A stretch of 59,262 bases of DNA, from assembly GCA_039026975.1 (NCBI GenBank), contig JBCCLI010000001.1, positions 1 through 59,262 of the forward strand, read 5' to 3'. This stretch comes from JBCBKZ01 sp039026975 (GTDB lineage Bacteria > Bacteroidota > Bacteroidia > J057). How positions within the stretch are numbered: the stretch's first letter is position 1; the number at the start of each line of letters is the position of its first letter. The position numbers were made by a program, and so were the translations under genes. Under the pieces are notes generated by a model. It saw nothing but the letters and a program-made list of their open reading frames with translations. It was not told where the DNA came from and searched no databases. Of the stretch, positions 44,913-54,549 are shown in pieces.

Positions 44913-46078
44913 TTGGACATATTTGCTGGGGCTACTGAAGGAATAATGCCTCTAAAGCGTTTCATCATACGATCTATTACTTTTTCCCAGGTAAATTTCT
45001 CTGCTACTCTACTAAGGGCATTTACCTGTTTTTGCTGTAGGGGAGCTGTATCCATATGAATAGCTTCCTTAATAGTAGAAGCTAATAAGGGAACATTACC
45101 CGCTTCTAGTAACCACCCTACGGCATCATCTACTACTTCAGCTACTGCTCCCACATCAGTGGCTATAATGGCACACCCTCTGGCCATGCCCTCCAGTATA
45201 ACAGTAGGCATCCCTTCTGCATAGGATGGACATATGAGTACATCTGCCTCTGTAAGTAAACGCTTTATATTCTCTTCTTCTTTTACCATCCCCCAGTAAG
45301 TGATGTTAGGACTCTGGATTCTTTTATCCTCCGGTATATTTCCAATAAAATCAAAGGTAAACATTTCATTTTCCGTGAGTTGGCCTAAGGCTTTTATTAG
45401 CTCCTCTGTACCTTTTCTCCTTTCATATCTACCTACAAATACAAAGCGTCTTACCTGCTGGGGAGTAGCTACCTGGCTCACTACCCATGATTCCGGTATC
45501 CCTATGGGAAGAGAGAGAATTTGCTCATTCTTTATTCCTAGCTCCTGTAAGATAGGGGTCAGTTTCCCTCCTAGTGATTGCACATAATCAGCTTCCTGTA
45601 CATTCTTCCTGACAAAGGGTTTATAAGCCTGATAAATGAATTTCTGTTTCACCCCAAATGCCATCTGATACATCTCCAAACCATGAAAATTAATGATTAC
45701 TGGTGGAAGAGAGGAGTCCATTTTCCTGGCTTTAAGATAGGCCCATGCCGTAAAGCCCTGTGCATATACGAAGTCAGTTTCTCTGATCCTGTTAATATAT
45801 TTATTGATAATGGATTTTGAATGGGAGAAAGACTCTGCAAAGTAATGACCCGGCCAATGATAAAAAGAAGGAAAGGATACCGGTAGAAACTCAACTTCCC
45901 AGGAGGCCTCTAAGCCTAACTTTTCTATGAGGCTTCCCCTAGGTACACTAGTATGAGGATGGTATACATCTACTTTGGCGCCTTCTTTGGCTAAATACCT
46001 ACATAGCAGGCTAGAATGCTTTTGCATCCCTCCTATGCTAAAGGGGAAGAGCCCATCTGTAAGAAGTGATATATACAT
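44909..46078 (-). CDS. Family 4 glycosyltransferase
   Basis: A 389-residue GT-B enzyme with a GT4 acceptor domain (SLLTDGLFPFSIGGMQKHS, where GGMQ is the usual glycine-rich loop; NFHGLEMYQ) and donor domain (FVGRYERRKGTEELI, PSYAEGMPTVILEGMARGCAIIATDVG). It adds a sugar to the growing repeat unit. It lies 18 bp after the LamG gene and overlaps the polymerase gene by 4 bp. Confidence 0.88.
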   Translation of the reverse strand: MYISLLTDGLFPFSIGGMQKHSSLLCRYLAKEGAKVDVYHPHTSVPRGSLIEKLGLEASWEVEFLPVSFPSFYHWPGHYFAESFSHSKSIINKYINRIRETDFVYAQGFTAWAYLKARKMDSSLPPVIINFHGLEMYQMAFGVKQKFIYQAYKPFVRKNVQEADYVQSLGGKLTPILQELGIKNEQILSLPIGIPESWVVSQVATPQQVRRFVFVGRYERRKGTEELIKALGQLTENEMFTFDFIGNIPEDKRIQSPNITYWGMVKEEENIKRLLTEADVLICPSYAEGMPTVILEGMARGCAIIATDVGAVAEVVDDAVGWLLEAGNVPLLASTIKEAIHMDTAPLQQKQVNALSRVAEKFTWEKVIDRMMKRFRGIIPSVAPANMSK

Positions 46079-46096
46079 AAGCTAGCTTTGGCGTAG

Positions 46097-48997
46097 TTAC
46101 CTAGGGGTTAAGACAAATTTATCCAGCAGTATGCCTGAAGAGCTACAAGAGAAAGTTAGGGTAAACCCGTGCGGGTCTATCCCATCGAGTTCCATGGAAT
46201 AGGTAGTAGCAGATGGAAACCCATTTTCATCTAAGCCTTGGTTACTCCTTTTGAGGGTGAATTTCCCCACTTCTTTCCCGTCTTGGAGAACGCGAATATT
46301 TCCTCCCCTTTTCTCTTCATTAGCCACTGCCAAGGTTAAGATAGCCTTTCCGGAATTAAAGCTACGCCCAGGAATAGTATAGGATACGGTAGCCTTAGCC
46401 GTTTCAGCTTTTACAAAAGTGGTAAAGCTTCTAAAGTCAAGCTTCTCCCCATCCTTTACCGTTACCCGCTTCATATCTGTTGCTGCTTCATACACTTCTG
46501 CTTCATAGGCCATTTCTGCTTTCCAATTTACAGGATGCCCCGTTTCATGCCAGCTATCCAATTGCCAGAAGGTGGGTGTGGTTGAATCTGTCAAATCCAG
46601 CATATACACGCTTCCCTGCTTCCTGACTTCCATAGTCATTTCTTCTCCCAAAAATGAGATGATAATATTTTTCCTGACTGCTACATTATCCGCTGTATTT
46701 GAATTAGGGTTAATACTACAGGCAATGGCATACAGTTCTTTTTCCTCATGCTTCCTAATAGTCACCACTACCCTGGGGTCTCCTGCCCAATACCTGAAAA
46801 TGGGATTTCCCTCTTCATCTGTCAGCAGGTGCCCCTCTTTCAGAATGTCTTCATAATAAGAGGAGATAGCCTGCGCATAGGCAGGGGTGGAGAGCTGCCA
46901 GGTATAATTGCGTGGATCTGGATAGTATTTCCCTATAGATTCATTAAAAAAGCCAACGTAAAAAAACTCTGATCCTATAACAGACAGGTTCTTTAACAAA
47001 CCCAGCCATTGGGAAGGCCTGATATTTTTAGAAGAGTCTTTAGACCAGCCAGCTGCTATAAATGGGGAACATACTGGGTCGCCGGCCAGTATTTCCACTT
47101 TTCTGGTCTTCTCCATCCAGTTCCACCCATGCCAAGGCCCCGCGCCTGTCTCCCAAAATTTAGGCTCACGAGGGTAGAAATCCGTAGTAGAGTAATACTT
47201 CCCGTTTATCTTAGTCAATATCTTTTTAGCTTCATTCCAGTAAAACCGATTATTAGGGGTATCTCCTCCGTCAATTCCGTACCAAGTGAAGGTAGTTTTA
47301 TACGACTTAGGCACAGCAGAAAGAAACTGATCACTATACAATTTTCTGAGGGAAGTCTTTTTGTAGGCCTGGTATGCATCCCAATTCTCATAGGACAATT
47401 TGACTTTCTCCTTTACCACTGTTGGGTCCATGGCTAATACCTCTCCTCTTATGGGATAGGGGGATACTTCCCCATTCTCATTAATAAAGTTTAGGGGTCT
47501 GGTAAGCTTTTTCAGGATACTCTCTATGTACAATTTCTGAGCTTTTCCGTCCTTCTTTAATAAAGTAGCCTTGGCAGCAGGACTAATGTACTTGAGGTCT
47601 GGATTTACCACTCCATTTTTAGCTAAAAATTCTCCATCTACCGTCTTTAAGTAGTAGTCTTCCGGTAAGTCTTTCCGCATGACGTAGGGAGTAGGGATTT
47701 CTTCCCCTATATCTGATAACCTAGTCTGAGGCCATAAAGTAGTAAGCCCTAAGGGAATATCAGGATATTTATTGGCAAGGTCTATCCAGTTTTTAAGAAA
47801 GCGATCATCCCTTTCCAGCTCTGCGGGATTCCTCGCAACTACACTATTCCCCAGATCCAACAGATAATTCCAGTGTAATGCCATCTCCTCTTGTATAGAG
47901 TAAGAGATAGGCACTGCCTTAGATTTTCCTATTTCTTCCCTAAAAAGGCCTGATAAATAGGAATAGCTAATCCAGCTGTAGAGCCTGTGCATCTGATGTC
48001 CGCTAGCATACCTAGGTAGTGGATATCCTTTCAGCTGCGCTAGTGGCTCCATTTCCGAAGAGAAAATAGAAGCTGGATATTCACTATTTACAGGCTCTAA
48101 ACTCCTTACCGCCTGGGAGAAAGGCCCCTCCTGATTCCGCTTTTTGATTCTCCTAACTTCATATCCATAGCGTTGGTTATTAAACCTAAAGGTTAGTGGG
48201 GTATTCTCCCAGAACTGGATATAATGCTGGAGGTGAATATCTTCATCTACAAACCTGTCAAATAGGACAATTTCATCTATGTCCCCTATGAAGCCTTCTG
48301 AGCTTCCAGCCTGATGTCCCAGAATCAGCTGGCTACTACATCTGGAATCTCTGCAGATCCGTTCGCCTTTTTTATCTATCCGGGTGGAAAATCCTTCAGG
48401 TACCTCCCCATCTACCCATACCTCTTTTAAGCCGGATTTAGCATCATACTTAAATACGAGATGATGCCATTCATTATCCAGAAAATACTCATAGCTATTT
48501 TTCCCAGCCCCATCCAGGGGAATGTACATATTGTGGGCCCACATCTGTCCCTCCTCATCTAACACCCTGGTGCTGAACTGTAGACTGTTTGTGCGTAGGT
48601 GTGTGTATAGGCTATAATCTGTAGCGGAGAATAACCTACAGTTAGGGTTAAAGTCGGTTCTGGGAAGCCTAAAAAAGAAGGATAGGGTAAGACCGTCTCT
48701 GTTCATACCAGAGTCCATTAGGTAGTTATCCGAACTTTCCCGGTTCAGCCGAAGAAATTTCCGTTGGCTATTAGCTATTTCACCCTTAGGAACTCGTACA
48801 TCCTGATAAGTAGGAGCCTCCGCCTGTTCTTCCGCTACCAGGGAGGTCCTAAATCTGGAATTTACTTCATTCACTACGTCATATCTAACGTCTTCCTCCT
48901 CAAAGTTCCAATAGGCTACAGGTGTCTGGGCCTGTAAGGAGAGCACTCCTCTCAGAACCCATAGAAAACCAAATGCTATGAGATGTTTCTGTTTCAT
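46097..48997 (-). CDS. Large secreted LamG-domain protein in the polysaccharide operon, putative glycan-active enzyme
   Basis: A 966-residue exported protein with a signal peptide (ending SLQAQ). Residues about 25-265 form a LamG/concanavalin-like domain (AYWNFEEEDVRYD, LTLSFFFRLP, EWHHLVFKYD, VWVDGEVPEGF, GDIDEIVLFDR). The central 300-780 region is not a family I recognise; it has repeated aromatic and acidic motifs (FTWYGIDGGDTPNNRFYWNEA, GPWHGWNWMEK, SEFFYVGFFNES, INENGE) that look like a TIM-barrel glycosidase. A C-terminal beta-sandwich (about 790-966) ends in a carbohydrate-binding-like LDGIDPHGFTL. No T9SS sorting signal was seen. Placed between GT genes with 10-18 bp gaps, so it likely cuts, trims or binds the locus's glycan. 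Confidence 0.65.
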   Translation of the reverse strand: MKQKHLIAFGFLWVLRGVLSLQAQTPVAYWNFEEEDVRYDVVNEVNSRFRTSLVAEEQAEAPTYQDVRVPKGEIANSQRKFLRLNRESSDNYLMDSGMNRDGLTLSFFFRLPRTDFNPNCRLFSATDYSLYTHLRTNSLQFSTRVLDEEGQMWAHNMYIPLDGAGKNSYEYFLDNEWHHLVFKYDAKSGLKEVWVDGEVPEGFSTRIDKKGERICRDSRCSSQLILGHQAGSSEGFIGDIDEIVLFDRFVDEDIHLQHYIQFWENTPLTFRFNNQRYGYEVRRIKKRNQEGPFSQAVRSLEPVNSEYPASIFSSEMEPLAQLKGYPLPRYASGHQMHRLYSWISYSYLSGLFREEIGKSKAVPISYSIQEEMALHWNYLLDLGNSVVARNPAELERDDRFLKNWIDLANKYPDIPLGLTTLWPQTRLSDIGEEIPTPYVMRKDLPEDYYLKTVDGEFLAKNGVVNPDLKYISPAAKATLLKKDGKAQKLYIESILKKLTRPLNFINENGEVSPYPIRGEVLAMDPTVVKEKVKLSYENWDAYQAYKKTSLRKLYSDQFLSAVPKSYKTTFTWYGIDGGDTPNNRFYWNEAKKILTKINGKYYSTTDFYPREPKFWETGAGPWHGWNWMEKTRKVEILAGDPVCSPFIAAGWSKDSSKNIRPSQWLGLLKNLSVIGSEFFYVGFFNESIGKYYPDPRNYTWQLSTPAYAQAISSYYEDILKEGHLLTDEEGNPIFRYWAGDPRVVVTIRKHEEKELYAIACSINPNSNTADNVAVRKNIIISFLGEEMTMEVRKQGSVYMLDLTDSTTPTFWQLDSWHETGHPVNWKAEMAYEAEVYEAATDMKRVTVKDGEKLDFRSFTTFVKAETAKATVSYTIPGRSFNSGKAILTLAVANEEKRGGNIRVLQDGKEVGKFTLKRSNQGLDENGFPSATTYSMELDGIDPHGFTLTFSCSSSGILLDKFVLTPR

Positions 48998-49007
48998 TGT
49001 AGATTTC

Positions 49008-49931
49008 TCACATAATCTTTAGTTTATAGATCCCCTTCCCTGCCCATACATGCTCTGCAAACTCTTTGTAGGTGGGGAAGCTACTGACGAGCGCCTCTTC
49101 TAAGGCTAAACTCGCACATAAGTCATAAAATTTCTCACGGTAAGCAGTAATCTTCTTGAGGGTCTCCTCTCTTATCAGGTAAGGGTCAAGCTGCCTGTAG
49201 CTCATTTCCTGTACCCCTTCATTAACAGCCGCAGGATGGTCCTTCACCTTAATCACGAATCTGTCATCAAAGAAAAAATCTCTTCCCCCCACAGAAGGAG
49301 TGGTTACTATAGGGAGTCCAGTCAGTAAATATTCCATAGAAGCCCACATGGCTCCCTCCTTTTTAGATAATGCCAGTCCACAATCACTCTGATTAAGGAT
49401 ATGACTTACTTCTATGGAAGGAATTCTTTCTTTATTAAAGCAGGCATGTTTAATTCTAGGCTCAAACCCATACAGGTCCCAGAAGCCATTTTCATCTCGT
49501 ATATCAGGCCAGAAGTAAGTAACGATAAACAACCTCTCAACTTTTTCCGCCAGATGTATGCGCTTGTACTTCTTAGCTGCAGCTATATACACTGCTTCGT
49601 ACTTTTTTTCCAGCTCAGGTCTTATGGTGAAATTGTGTTCACAAGCATGAATATTTTGATTAATAAGGTAGGATCTGAATCCAAAGGACTTCGCGAATTG
49701 ATACTCTTCCTGACTATTATGCAGGAGAATCATATCAATACCATTCTTTTTTAGCTGCCGAGAAAGTTTATGGTATAACCTCAAACTGGTCCATGAGAAT
49801 TGCCACATAGGATGAACGAGTAAATAAGCTTTCCCTGAGCCTGGATTTTTGAGCTTCGGCCAGTTCGCAATCCCGGTAGAGGCCAGAATGAGTGGCTGAT
49901 CAGAAAGCTTATATACTTCGTTAATTTTCAT
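49008..49931 (-). CDS. GT-B-type glycosyltransferase-like protein
   Basis: A 307-residue protein with the C-terminal donor-site pattern of family 1/4 glycosyltransferases: ILNQSDCGLALSKKEGAMWASMEYLLTGLPIVTTPSVGGRD-type block around residues 180-225 (the E-x7-E motif with a glycine-rich end). The N-terminal half is divergent. It lies 23 bp after wecB and 10 bp before the LamG gene. Likely one transfer step in the repeat unit. Donor and acceptor unknown. Confidence 0.72.
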   Translation of the reverse strand: MKINEVYKLSDQPLILASTGIANWPKLKNPGSGKAYLLVHPMWQFSWTSLRLYHKLSRQLKKNGIDMILLHNSQEEYQFAKSFGFRSYLINQNIHACEHNFTIRPELEKKYEAVYIAAAKKYKRIHLAEKVERLFIVTYFWPDIRDENGFWDLYGFEPRIKHACFNKERIPSIEVSHILNQSDCGLALSKKEGAMWASMEYLLTGLPIVTTPSVGGRDFFFDDRFVIKVKDHPAAVNEGVQEMSYRQLDPYLIREETLKKITAYREKFYDLCASLALEEALVSSFPTYKEFAEHVWAGKGIYKLKIM

Positions 49932-49954
49932 GACAAACTAGTCCCTGCTACTTT

Positions 49955-51106
49955 CTAAGCGATGAAGATGGGTAAACGAGAAAGATAAAAGTCCACAATT
50001 CTGGTAGCTGCCTGTCCATCTCCATAAGGATTAATGGCTGTACTCATCTGTCTATAAGCATGAGCATCCTCCAGTAGTTCCTTTACTGAGGAGAATATCT
50101 TTTCCTGATCAGTCCCTACCAGCCGGACTGTTCCTGCGCTTACAGCCTCGGGCCTTTCAGTAGTTTCCCGCATGACCAGTACGGGCTTCCCTAAGCCAGG
50201 TGCCTCTTCCTGTACCCCCCCACTATCAGTCAACACCAAATAACTCTTATTCATCAAATACACAAAGGGGAGATACCCTAAGGGGGGCAGTAAGTAAATA
50301 TTGCTGTGATGCGTAAGCTTATCATAGACTACACCCTGCACATTAGGATTCAGGTGAACGGGATACACAAAATCCACCTCCGGAAAATGATCTGCTAATT
50401 GGATGATGGCCTCACATATGTTCTGAAACCCCCCACCAAAATTCTCTCTCCTATGCCCTGTAATTAACACCATCTCACGCTCTTTACGGGGTTCAAAGCC
50501 GAGCCCTTTAAGTTGATTTTCTACGCCTGTAGCTAACCCCTCTTCTGCTAATTTTTTCACTACCCATTGTAGAGAATCTATGACTGTATTTCCGGTCACA
50601 TGTATGGCGTCATCTTGATAGCCTTCCTTCAGCAGATTTTGTCTGGCTGATTCAGTGGGAGCAAAATGGATATCTGTCAAAACGCCCGTCAGCTTTCTAT
50701 TAGCTTCTTCGGGATAGGGAGCCATTAAGTTTCCAGTCCGTAATCCAGCTTCTACATGGCACACCTTGATCTGTTGGTAAAAAGCAGCCAGGGAACTAGC
50801 CATAGTAGTAGTAGTATCTCCATGCACAAATACGTGATCAGGTTTGTAGGTGGATAGCACCTCTTTTAAGCCTAAAAGGATTCTGGAGGTCACCTCATAC
50901 AGGCTTTGGTTAGCCTTCATGATATCCAGGTCAAAGTCAGGTTGGATGTCAAATAGTTCGAGTACCTGATCTAGCATCTCTCTGTGCTGTGCCGTCACAC
51001 ATACCTTACATACTACCTCTGGTGCATGGGTTTCAAAGGCTTTTACCAGGGAAACCATTTTGATGGCTTCTGGTCTTGTCCCGAATATGATCAATACTTT
51101 CTTCAT
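49955..51106 (-). CDS. wecB: UDP-N-acetylglucosamine 2-epimerase (non-hydrolysing)
   Basis: A 383-residue WecB homologue that makes UDP-ManNAc from UDP-GlcNAc. Conserved blocks include FGTRPEAIKM (with the catalytic Arg), VHGDTTTT (Asp), HVEAGLRTGN and YPEEANR (Glu residues), GHRRENFG (His) and DSGGVQEEAP. ATG 51106 fits the family start; an in-frame extension to 51127 would overlap the upstream gene. No WecC dehydrogenase is in the window. It is the closer of two epimerase copies to canonical WecB. Confidence 0.92.
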   Translation of the reverse strand: MKKVLIIFGTRPEAIKMVSLVKAFETHAPEVVCKVCVTAQHREMLDQVLELFDIQPDFDLDIMKANQSLYEVTSRILLGLKEVLSTYKPDHVFVHGDTTTTMASSLAAFYQQIKVCHVEAGLRTGNLMAPYPEEANRKLTGVLTDIHFAPTESARQNLLKEGYQDDAIHVTGNTVIDSLQWVVKKLAEEGLATGVENQLKGLGFEPRKEREMVLITGHRRENFGGGFQNICEAIIQLADHFPEVDFVYPVHLNPNVQGVVYDKLTHHSNIYLLPPLGYLPFVYLMNKSYLVLTDSGGVQEEAPGLGKPVLVMRETTERPEAVSAGTVRLVGTDQEKIFSSVKELLEDAHAYRQMSTAINPYGDGQAATRIVDFYLSRLPIFIA

Positions 51107-51116
51107 AGACGTACTA

Positions 51117-52265
51117 CTAAAGGGCAATTAACTTTTGCCAGTCAGACTTGAAGTAGGCTTTGGTGAAATACGTTTGCGCGAGTTGGTGGTGGCGTGTCTT
51201 TTGGTCATAAGAGGTGCTGGGAAAGGTCAGGCCGTACTCCCCTTTATTCCCTTCAAGCACTTTCCCACATTCATGTGCCTTTACAAAAGCCGAATAGTCC
51301 CCTACCCAGGGAGAAATCAGCACTTGTAATCCGCTAGCGAGGTATTCTCCAAATTTCGTGGGGGCGGCTACCTCATTCGTAACTGATTTCTCTCGGATCA
51401 ATATTCCATAATCACTGAGTTGGAGGTGGTGAACCACCTCATCATAAGGAAGCCATTTTTGGATTATCCTGTCAGGGTAGGTCTGTACCGTTTTCATAGT
51501 AGAGGCATCTGACCGGGATAGTAGGAGTAGCTTGGCTTGTTTATTCTCCCTAAACCAGTGATATAAGTAGGTGTCAAACATCTCAAAAGACTGCCACTGG
51601 GCAGAAGAACCTGCATACACAAAGATGATATCCTCTCTCTGGAAACCGTATGTCTCCCTCAGGGCTACTAGCTCCTCTTTTTCAGGAAAGGGTTGTTGAA
51701 ATTTCTTACTGATGGTACAGGGGACTACTATATGGCCTTCCCCTTCATATGCATAGGTAGCTTCAAACCAGCTAACCATTTTTTGGGAAACCGCTCTCCT
51801 AAAATCTGACTGATGGATAGCTTTCTCCTCAAGCCCTGAAATGGTTCTTTTCATATGTTCACTGGGTACTACCTCATACTCATTCCACTCTGCACTTACG
51901 GCCCCTTCACTATCATAGACCATGGTCTTCACCAGGCCTATTTTCTTTAACATCAAGGCTAAGTTAGCAGCCAAGGGACTTAGGGCCATTACTTTACTCC
52001 TTCCCAGAAATGGCCATATGAGGAGAAGCGTAACTATATTCCACTTCCAAGAGCCCATAAATGGGAGCATGGGGAGGAAGTGCGCATCTTTATAGGCAGC
52101 TTTCCTACTAGCTCTTTGTGCAAAAAAGTTTCGGACTGATAGAAATCCAATGATGCGGACAGGTTGGTTCAGCTCATCATTCAGGTAAGAACATACCTCT
52201 ACTACGTATGACCTGTAAATCCCTTCAGACTGATTTCCAAAAATCAGATATACCATGATGTGCAT
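51117..52265 (-). CDS. Glycosyltransferase-like protein (GT-B)
   Basis: A 382-residue protein with a Rossmann-like layout: an N-terminal acceptor half and a C-terminal half with VYAGSSAQWQ, LLLLSRSD, KFGEYLASGLQVLISPWVG, the last resembling the donor-binding E-x7-E region of GT4 enzymes. It overlaps the upstream GT4 gene by 1 bp (TAATG) and is followed by wecB after 10 bp. Family less certain than for the other transferases. Confidence 0.7.
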   Translation of the reverse strand: MHIMVYLIFGNQSEGIYRSYVVEVCSYLNDELNQPVRIIGFLSVRNFFAQRASRKAAYKDAHFLPMLPFMGSWKWNIVTLLLIWPFLGRSKVMALSPLAANLALMLKKIGLVKTMVYDSEGAVSAEWNEYEVVPSEHMKRTISGLEEKAIHQSDFRRAVSQKMVSWFEATYAYEGEGHIVVPCTISKKFQQPFPEKEELVALRETYGFQREDIIFVYAGSSAQWQSFEMFDTYLYHWFRENKQAKLLLLSRSDASTMKTVQTYPDRIIQKWLPYDEVVHHLQLSDYGILIREKSVTNEVAAPTKFGEYLASGLQVLISPWVGDYSAFVKAHECGKVLEGNKGEYGLTFPSTSYDQKTRHHQLAQTYFTKAYFKSDWQKLIAL

Positions 52266-53422
52266 TAGACATTTACCATAGCCCCTTCTTCCAGAATCTC
52301 CTGATAGTAGGTCTTCAGATGGTGCATATGGCGGTTATATTCAAACTTTTCTGCTATTCTTTCTCTATTCTCAGCCTTGTATCCCCAACTCATTACCTCT
52401 TTCATCCCCTGATAAAAGGCTTCTATGGCTTTTTCTTCTGTGAGAATACCGTGAACGCCTTCTTCTACGAGTTCGGGTATCCCTGCATGACGGGTAGAAA
52501 CTACGGGTAATTCCATAGCCATGGCCTCCATGAGCGCGTTAGGAATCCCTTCTGTCCAGCCATTAACCGTAATGCTGTGGAGGACATAGGCATCTGCTTC
52601 TTCCAGTAAGTCTCTTACCTGCTTGGGAGATACCCATCCAGGGAATTCTACCTCTTCTCTGAACCCGTAGGATTCCGCTAACCTCTTCATTGGCTCCAAA
52701 TCAGGACCTCCTCCCGCTAATACCAGTTTACAACTTCCTTCCGGTAACTCCTGAACCAGCCTGCGGAAGGCTTTTAATGTAAATACATGCCCTTTTCTTT
52801 CTTCAAAGTGAGAAACCTGCAGAAAGATAAAGGGGGATTGGTGGTCTTTATATTGCTTCCTACTAAACAGATCCAGCTTAGTGCCTGAGTATAAAATTAA
52901 ATGCTTCCCTATGGGAATCTCTACCGCCTCCAGTCTACGTTTTAGAAACTCACAAACAAAGGTGGGAAAGACGTTCTCTCTTGCTAACAGCTCTTTCAAC
53001 TTCTCTACATAGGTTTTCCTAGTTAAGAAATAAGAGGCATCATGCCCACGGAAAGAGACCACAGTAGGGATATCCTTTCTCTCCAGGTTATCCATAAACC
53101 TCAATGCCTCATACCCAAAATGACAGTGGATCACATCAGGCTGAAAATCCTCCACTATCTGATTAATGCGACTGGAGTAGGCCGTATTCTTAAAGAATAA
53201 ACCCCAGTCATAAATCTCTGCCCACCACCTGAGCTTACGAAGGAGCCTATTTACTTTGTAAGGAACTACTTCTACTTCCTCAAAGGGAAAAAGCGAAGGA
53301 TTTACCCTTTCTATGCAGACATACTTCACCCGAAAGTCTTGAGCAAGTCCTAGCACTTCATTATAAATGAAGGTAGTAGTATTGCCACCAAAACGGTCCG
53401 AGTAAACTAATATTTTCTGCAT
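52265..53422 (-). CDS. Family 4 glycosyltransferase
   Basis: A 385-residue GT-B enzyme from ATG 53422. The donor domain shows LQVSHFEERKGHVFTLKAF, LVLAGGGPDLEPM, and the E-x7-E region WTEGIPNALMEAMAMELPVVSTRHAG. It resembles the WcaL/AmsK-like colanic-acid transferases. The frame is open for a further 54 codons up to ATG 53584, but those residues are not GT-like, so the internal ATG is preferred. This leaves a 227-bp gap to the upstream fucosyltransferase gene, the largest in the operon. Confidence 0.87.
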   Translation of the reverse strand: MQKILVYSDRFGGNTTTFIYNEVLGLAQDFRVKYVCIERVNPSLFPFEEVEVVPYKVNRLLRKLRWWAEIYDWGLFFKNTAYSSRINQIVEDFQPDVIHCHFGYEALRFMDNLERKDIPTVVSFRGHDASYFLTRKTYVEKLKELLARENVFPTFVCEFLKRRLEAVEIPIGKHLILYSGTKLDLFSRKQYKDHQSPFIFLQVSHFEERKGHVFTLKAFRRLVQELPEGSCKLVLAGGGPDLEPMKRLAESYGFREEVEFPGWVSPKQVRDLLEEADAYVLHSITVNGWTEGIPNALMEAMAMELPVVSTRHAGIPELVEEGVHGILTEEKAIEAFYQGMKEVMSWGYKAENRERIAEKFEYNRHMHHLKTYYQEILEEGAMVNV

Positions 53423-53649
53423 AGGGTATATTCGTAAAATTATCAGATTGGATTTACTTTCTCCTTCCAATAGACCCTTAATCCTAACTTGCCTTTTTTG
53501 AGAAAATGACTTCAAGTAGCCTTGCTCCCTGCTATTTCTCTGACAAAGAAGGGGCCAAACTTCGCGACCATACTTGTGGGCCATATGACCTCATCCTTTA
53601 TACTTACTTCTCTTGCTAGGATACCATAGTCCCCCCAAAACAGCCTTCC
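53423..53649 (-). other. 227-bp gap inside the polysaccharide operon
   Basis: The longest spacer in an otherwise tightly packed operon. The frame of the downstream GT gene stays open through much of it but codes for a non-homologous N-terminal stretch. An internal promoter is possible; no full Bacteroidota promoter pair was recognised. Confidence 0.35.
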
Positions 53650-54546
53650 TTATAGCCTTATCCAGTCTGCTGGTGTAATGTGCTGATTATCTCTATCTTT
53701 TGCTTGATACCATACTTTAGGCGCTATCACTATTTTCTGTGGGTGATTTCCTTTCCATGCCCCCCACCATGAAAAGGTACTATTAGAAATGAGAAAATGG
53801 TTACAGCTACTCATTAGCTGCATGTCATACTTATGTGCCTTGTCCAGCTTCACTGGGTATTCTACTAATTCAAATGGGTGGCCCACTTCTAATTCTTTCC
53901 TACACCATGCTATGTCATCAGAGAATACCCATAAGCTAATATCTCCAAGCTTTTCCAGTAGGAGTGCTACTCCCTTTCTATAGTAACTCATGGGCTGGGA
54001 ACCTAACACCTTACTAAAGTGAGAATTAGAGACGTAATCTCCTCTCCTTACGTGCAGGGCTATTGAATTAGGGGAGGCTTGAATTTTCCTGAGAATGGTC
54101 TGTATATGGTCATTCTCCGGTAGGTGAAAGCTGAATTCCTCCCTGAGTTCAGTTTCTATTCCTTCAAAGTATCTTGGGGACTGGAAATTCCCTACCAGGC
54201 AGGTTTCATCTGCTAGCTGCAGCAGCTCGGGGTCATATCCTATTGTGGGCTCTAGGTAGACGTTAGGAGGGGCAATAAGGGTGGATAGCTTAGCTTGAAC
54301 TTTCTCCAGTAAGGAAGTCCTGGGAGGGTGAAATCGTGCTATCTCATGGGAAGTGGCTAGGGCCGCTTTGATGGTAAAATCTTCTAGCTCATATTCCCGA
54401 AAAACTCTATTTTCTAGAGGGGTTCTATCCAGTAAGAGGCTTAGATCAAGTTTCAGCTCAGTTTCCCATCTGCTAGCCAGTGCCCTGCCAGCGGCATACT
54501 GGAACATCTGGTTCCCAAGTCCTCCCATGAGTCTGAGCATAATCAT
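53650..54546 (-). CDS. Alpha-1,2-fucosyltransferase-like protein (GT11), copy 1
   Basis: A 298-residue GT11 enzyme, which typically adds fucose in alpha-1,2 linkage to galactose from GDP-fucose. Motifs: GGLGNQMFQYAAGRAL near the N-terminus, HVRRGDYVS (about 165-173), and SNSTFSWWGAW near the C-terminus, all hallmarks of the family. It starts 3 bp after the FkbM gene. No GDP-fucose synthesis genes (gmd, fcl) are visible here. Other GT11-like specificities are possible. Confidence 0.9.
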   Translation of the reverse strand: MIMLRLMGGLGNQMFQYAAGRALASRWETELKLDLSLLLDRTPLENRVFREYELEDFTIKAALATSHEIARFHPPRTSLLEKVQAKLSTLIAPPNVYLEPTIGYDPELLQLADETCLVGNFQSPRYFEGIETELREEFSFHLPENDHIQTILRKIQASPNSIALHVRRGDYVSNSHFSKVLGSQPMSYYRKGVALLLEKLGDISLWVFSDDIAWCRKELEVGHPFELVEYPVKLDKAHKYDMQLMSSCNHFLISNSTFSWWGAWKGNHPQKIVIAPKVWYQAKDRDNQHITPADWIRL

Positions 54547-54549
54547 ATG

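Noticed and set aside
53423..53584. 54-codon N-terminal extension of the GT4 gene from ATG 53584
   Set aside because: The residues are basic and unlike any glycosyltransferase N-terminus, while the internal ATG at 53422 begins a normal GT4 sequence.
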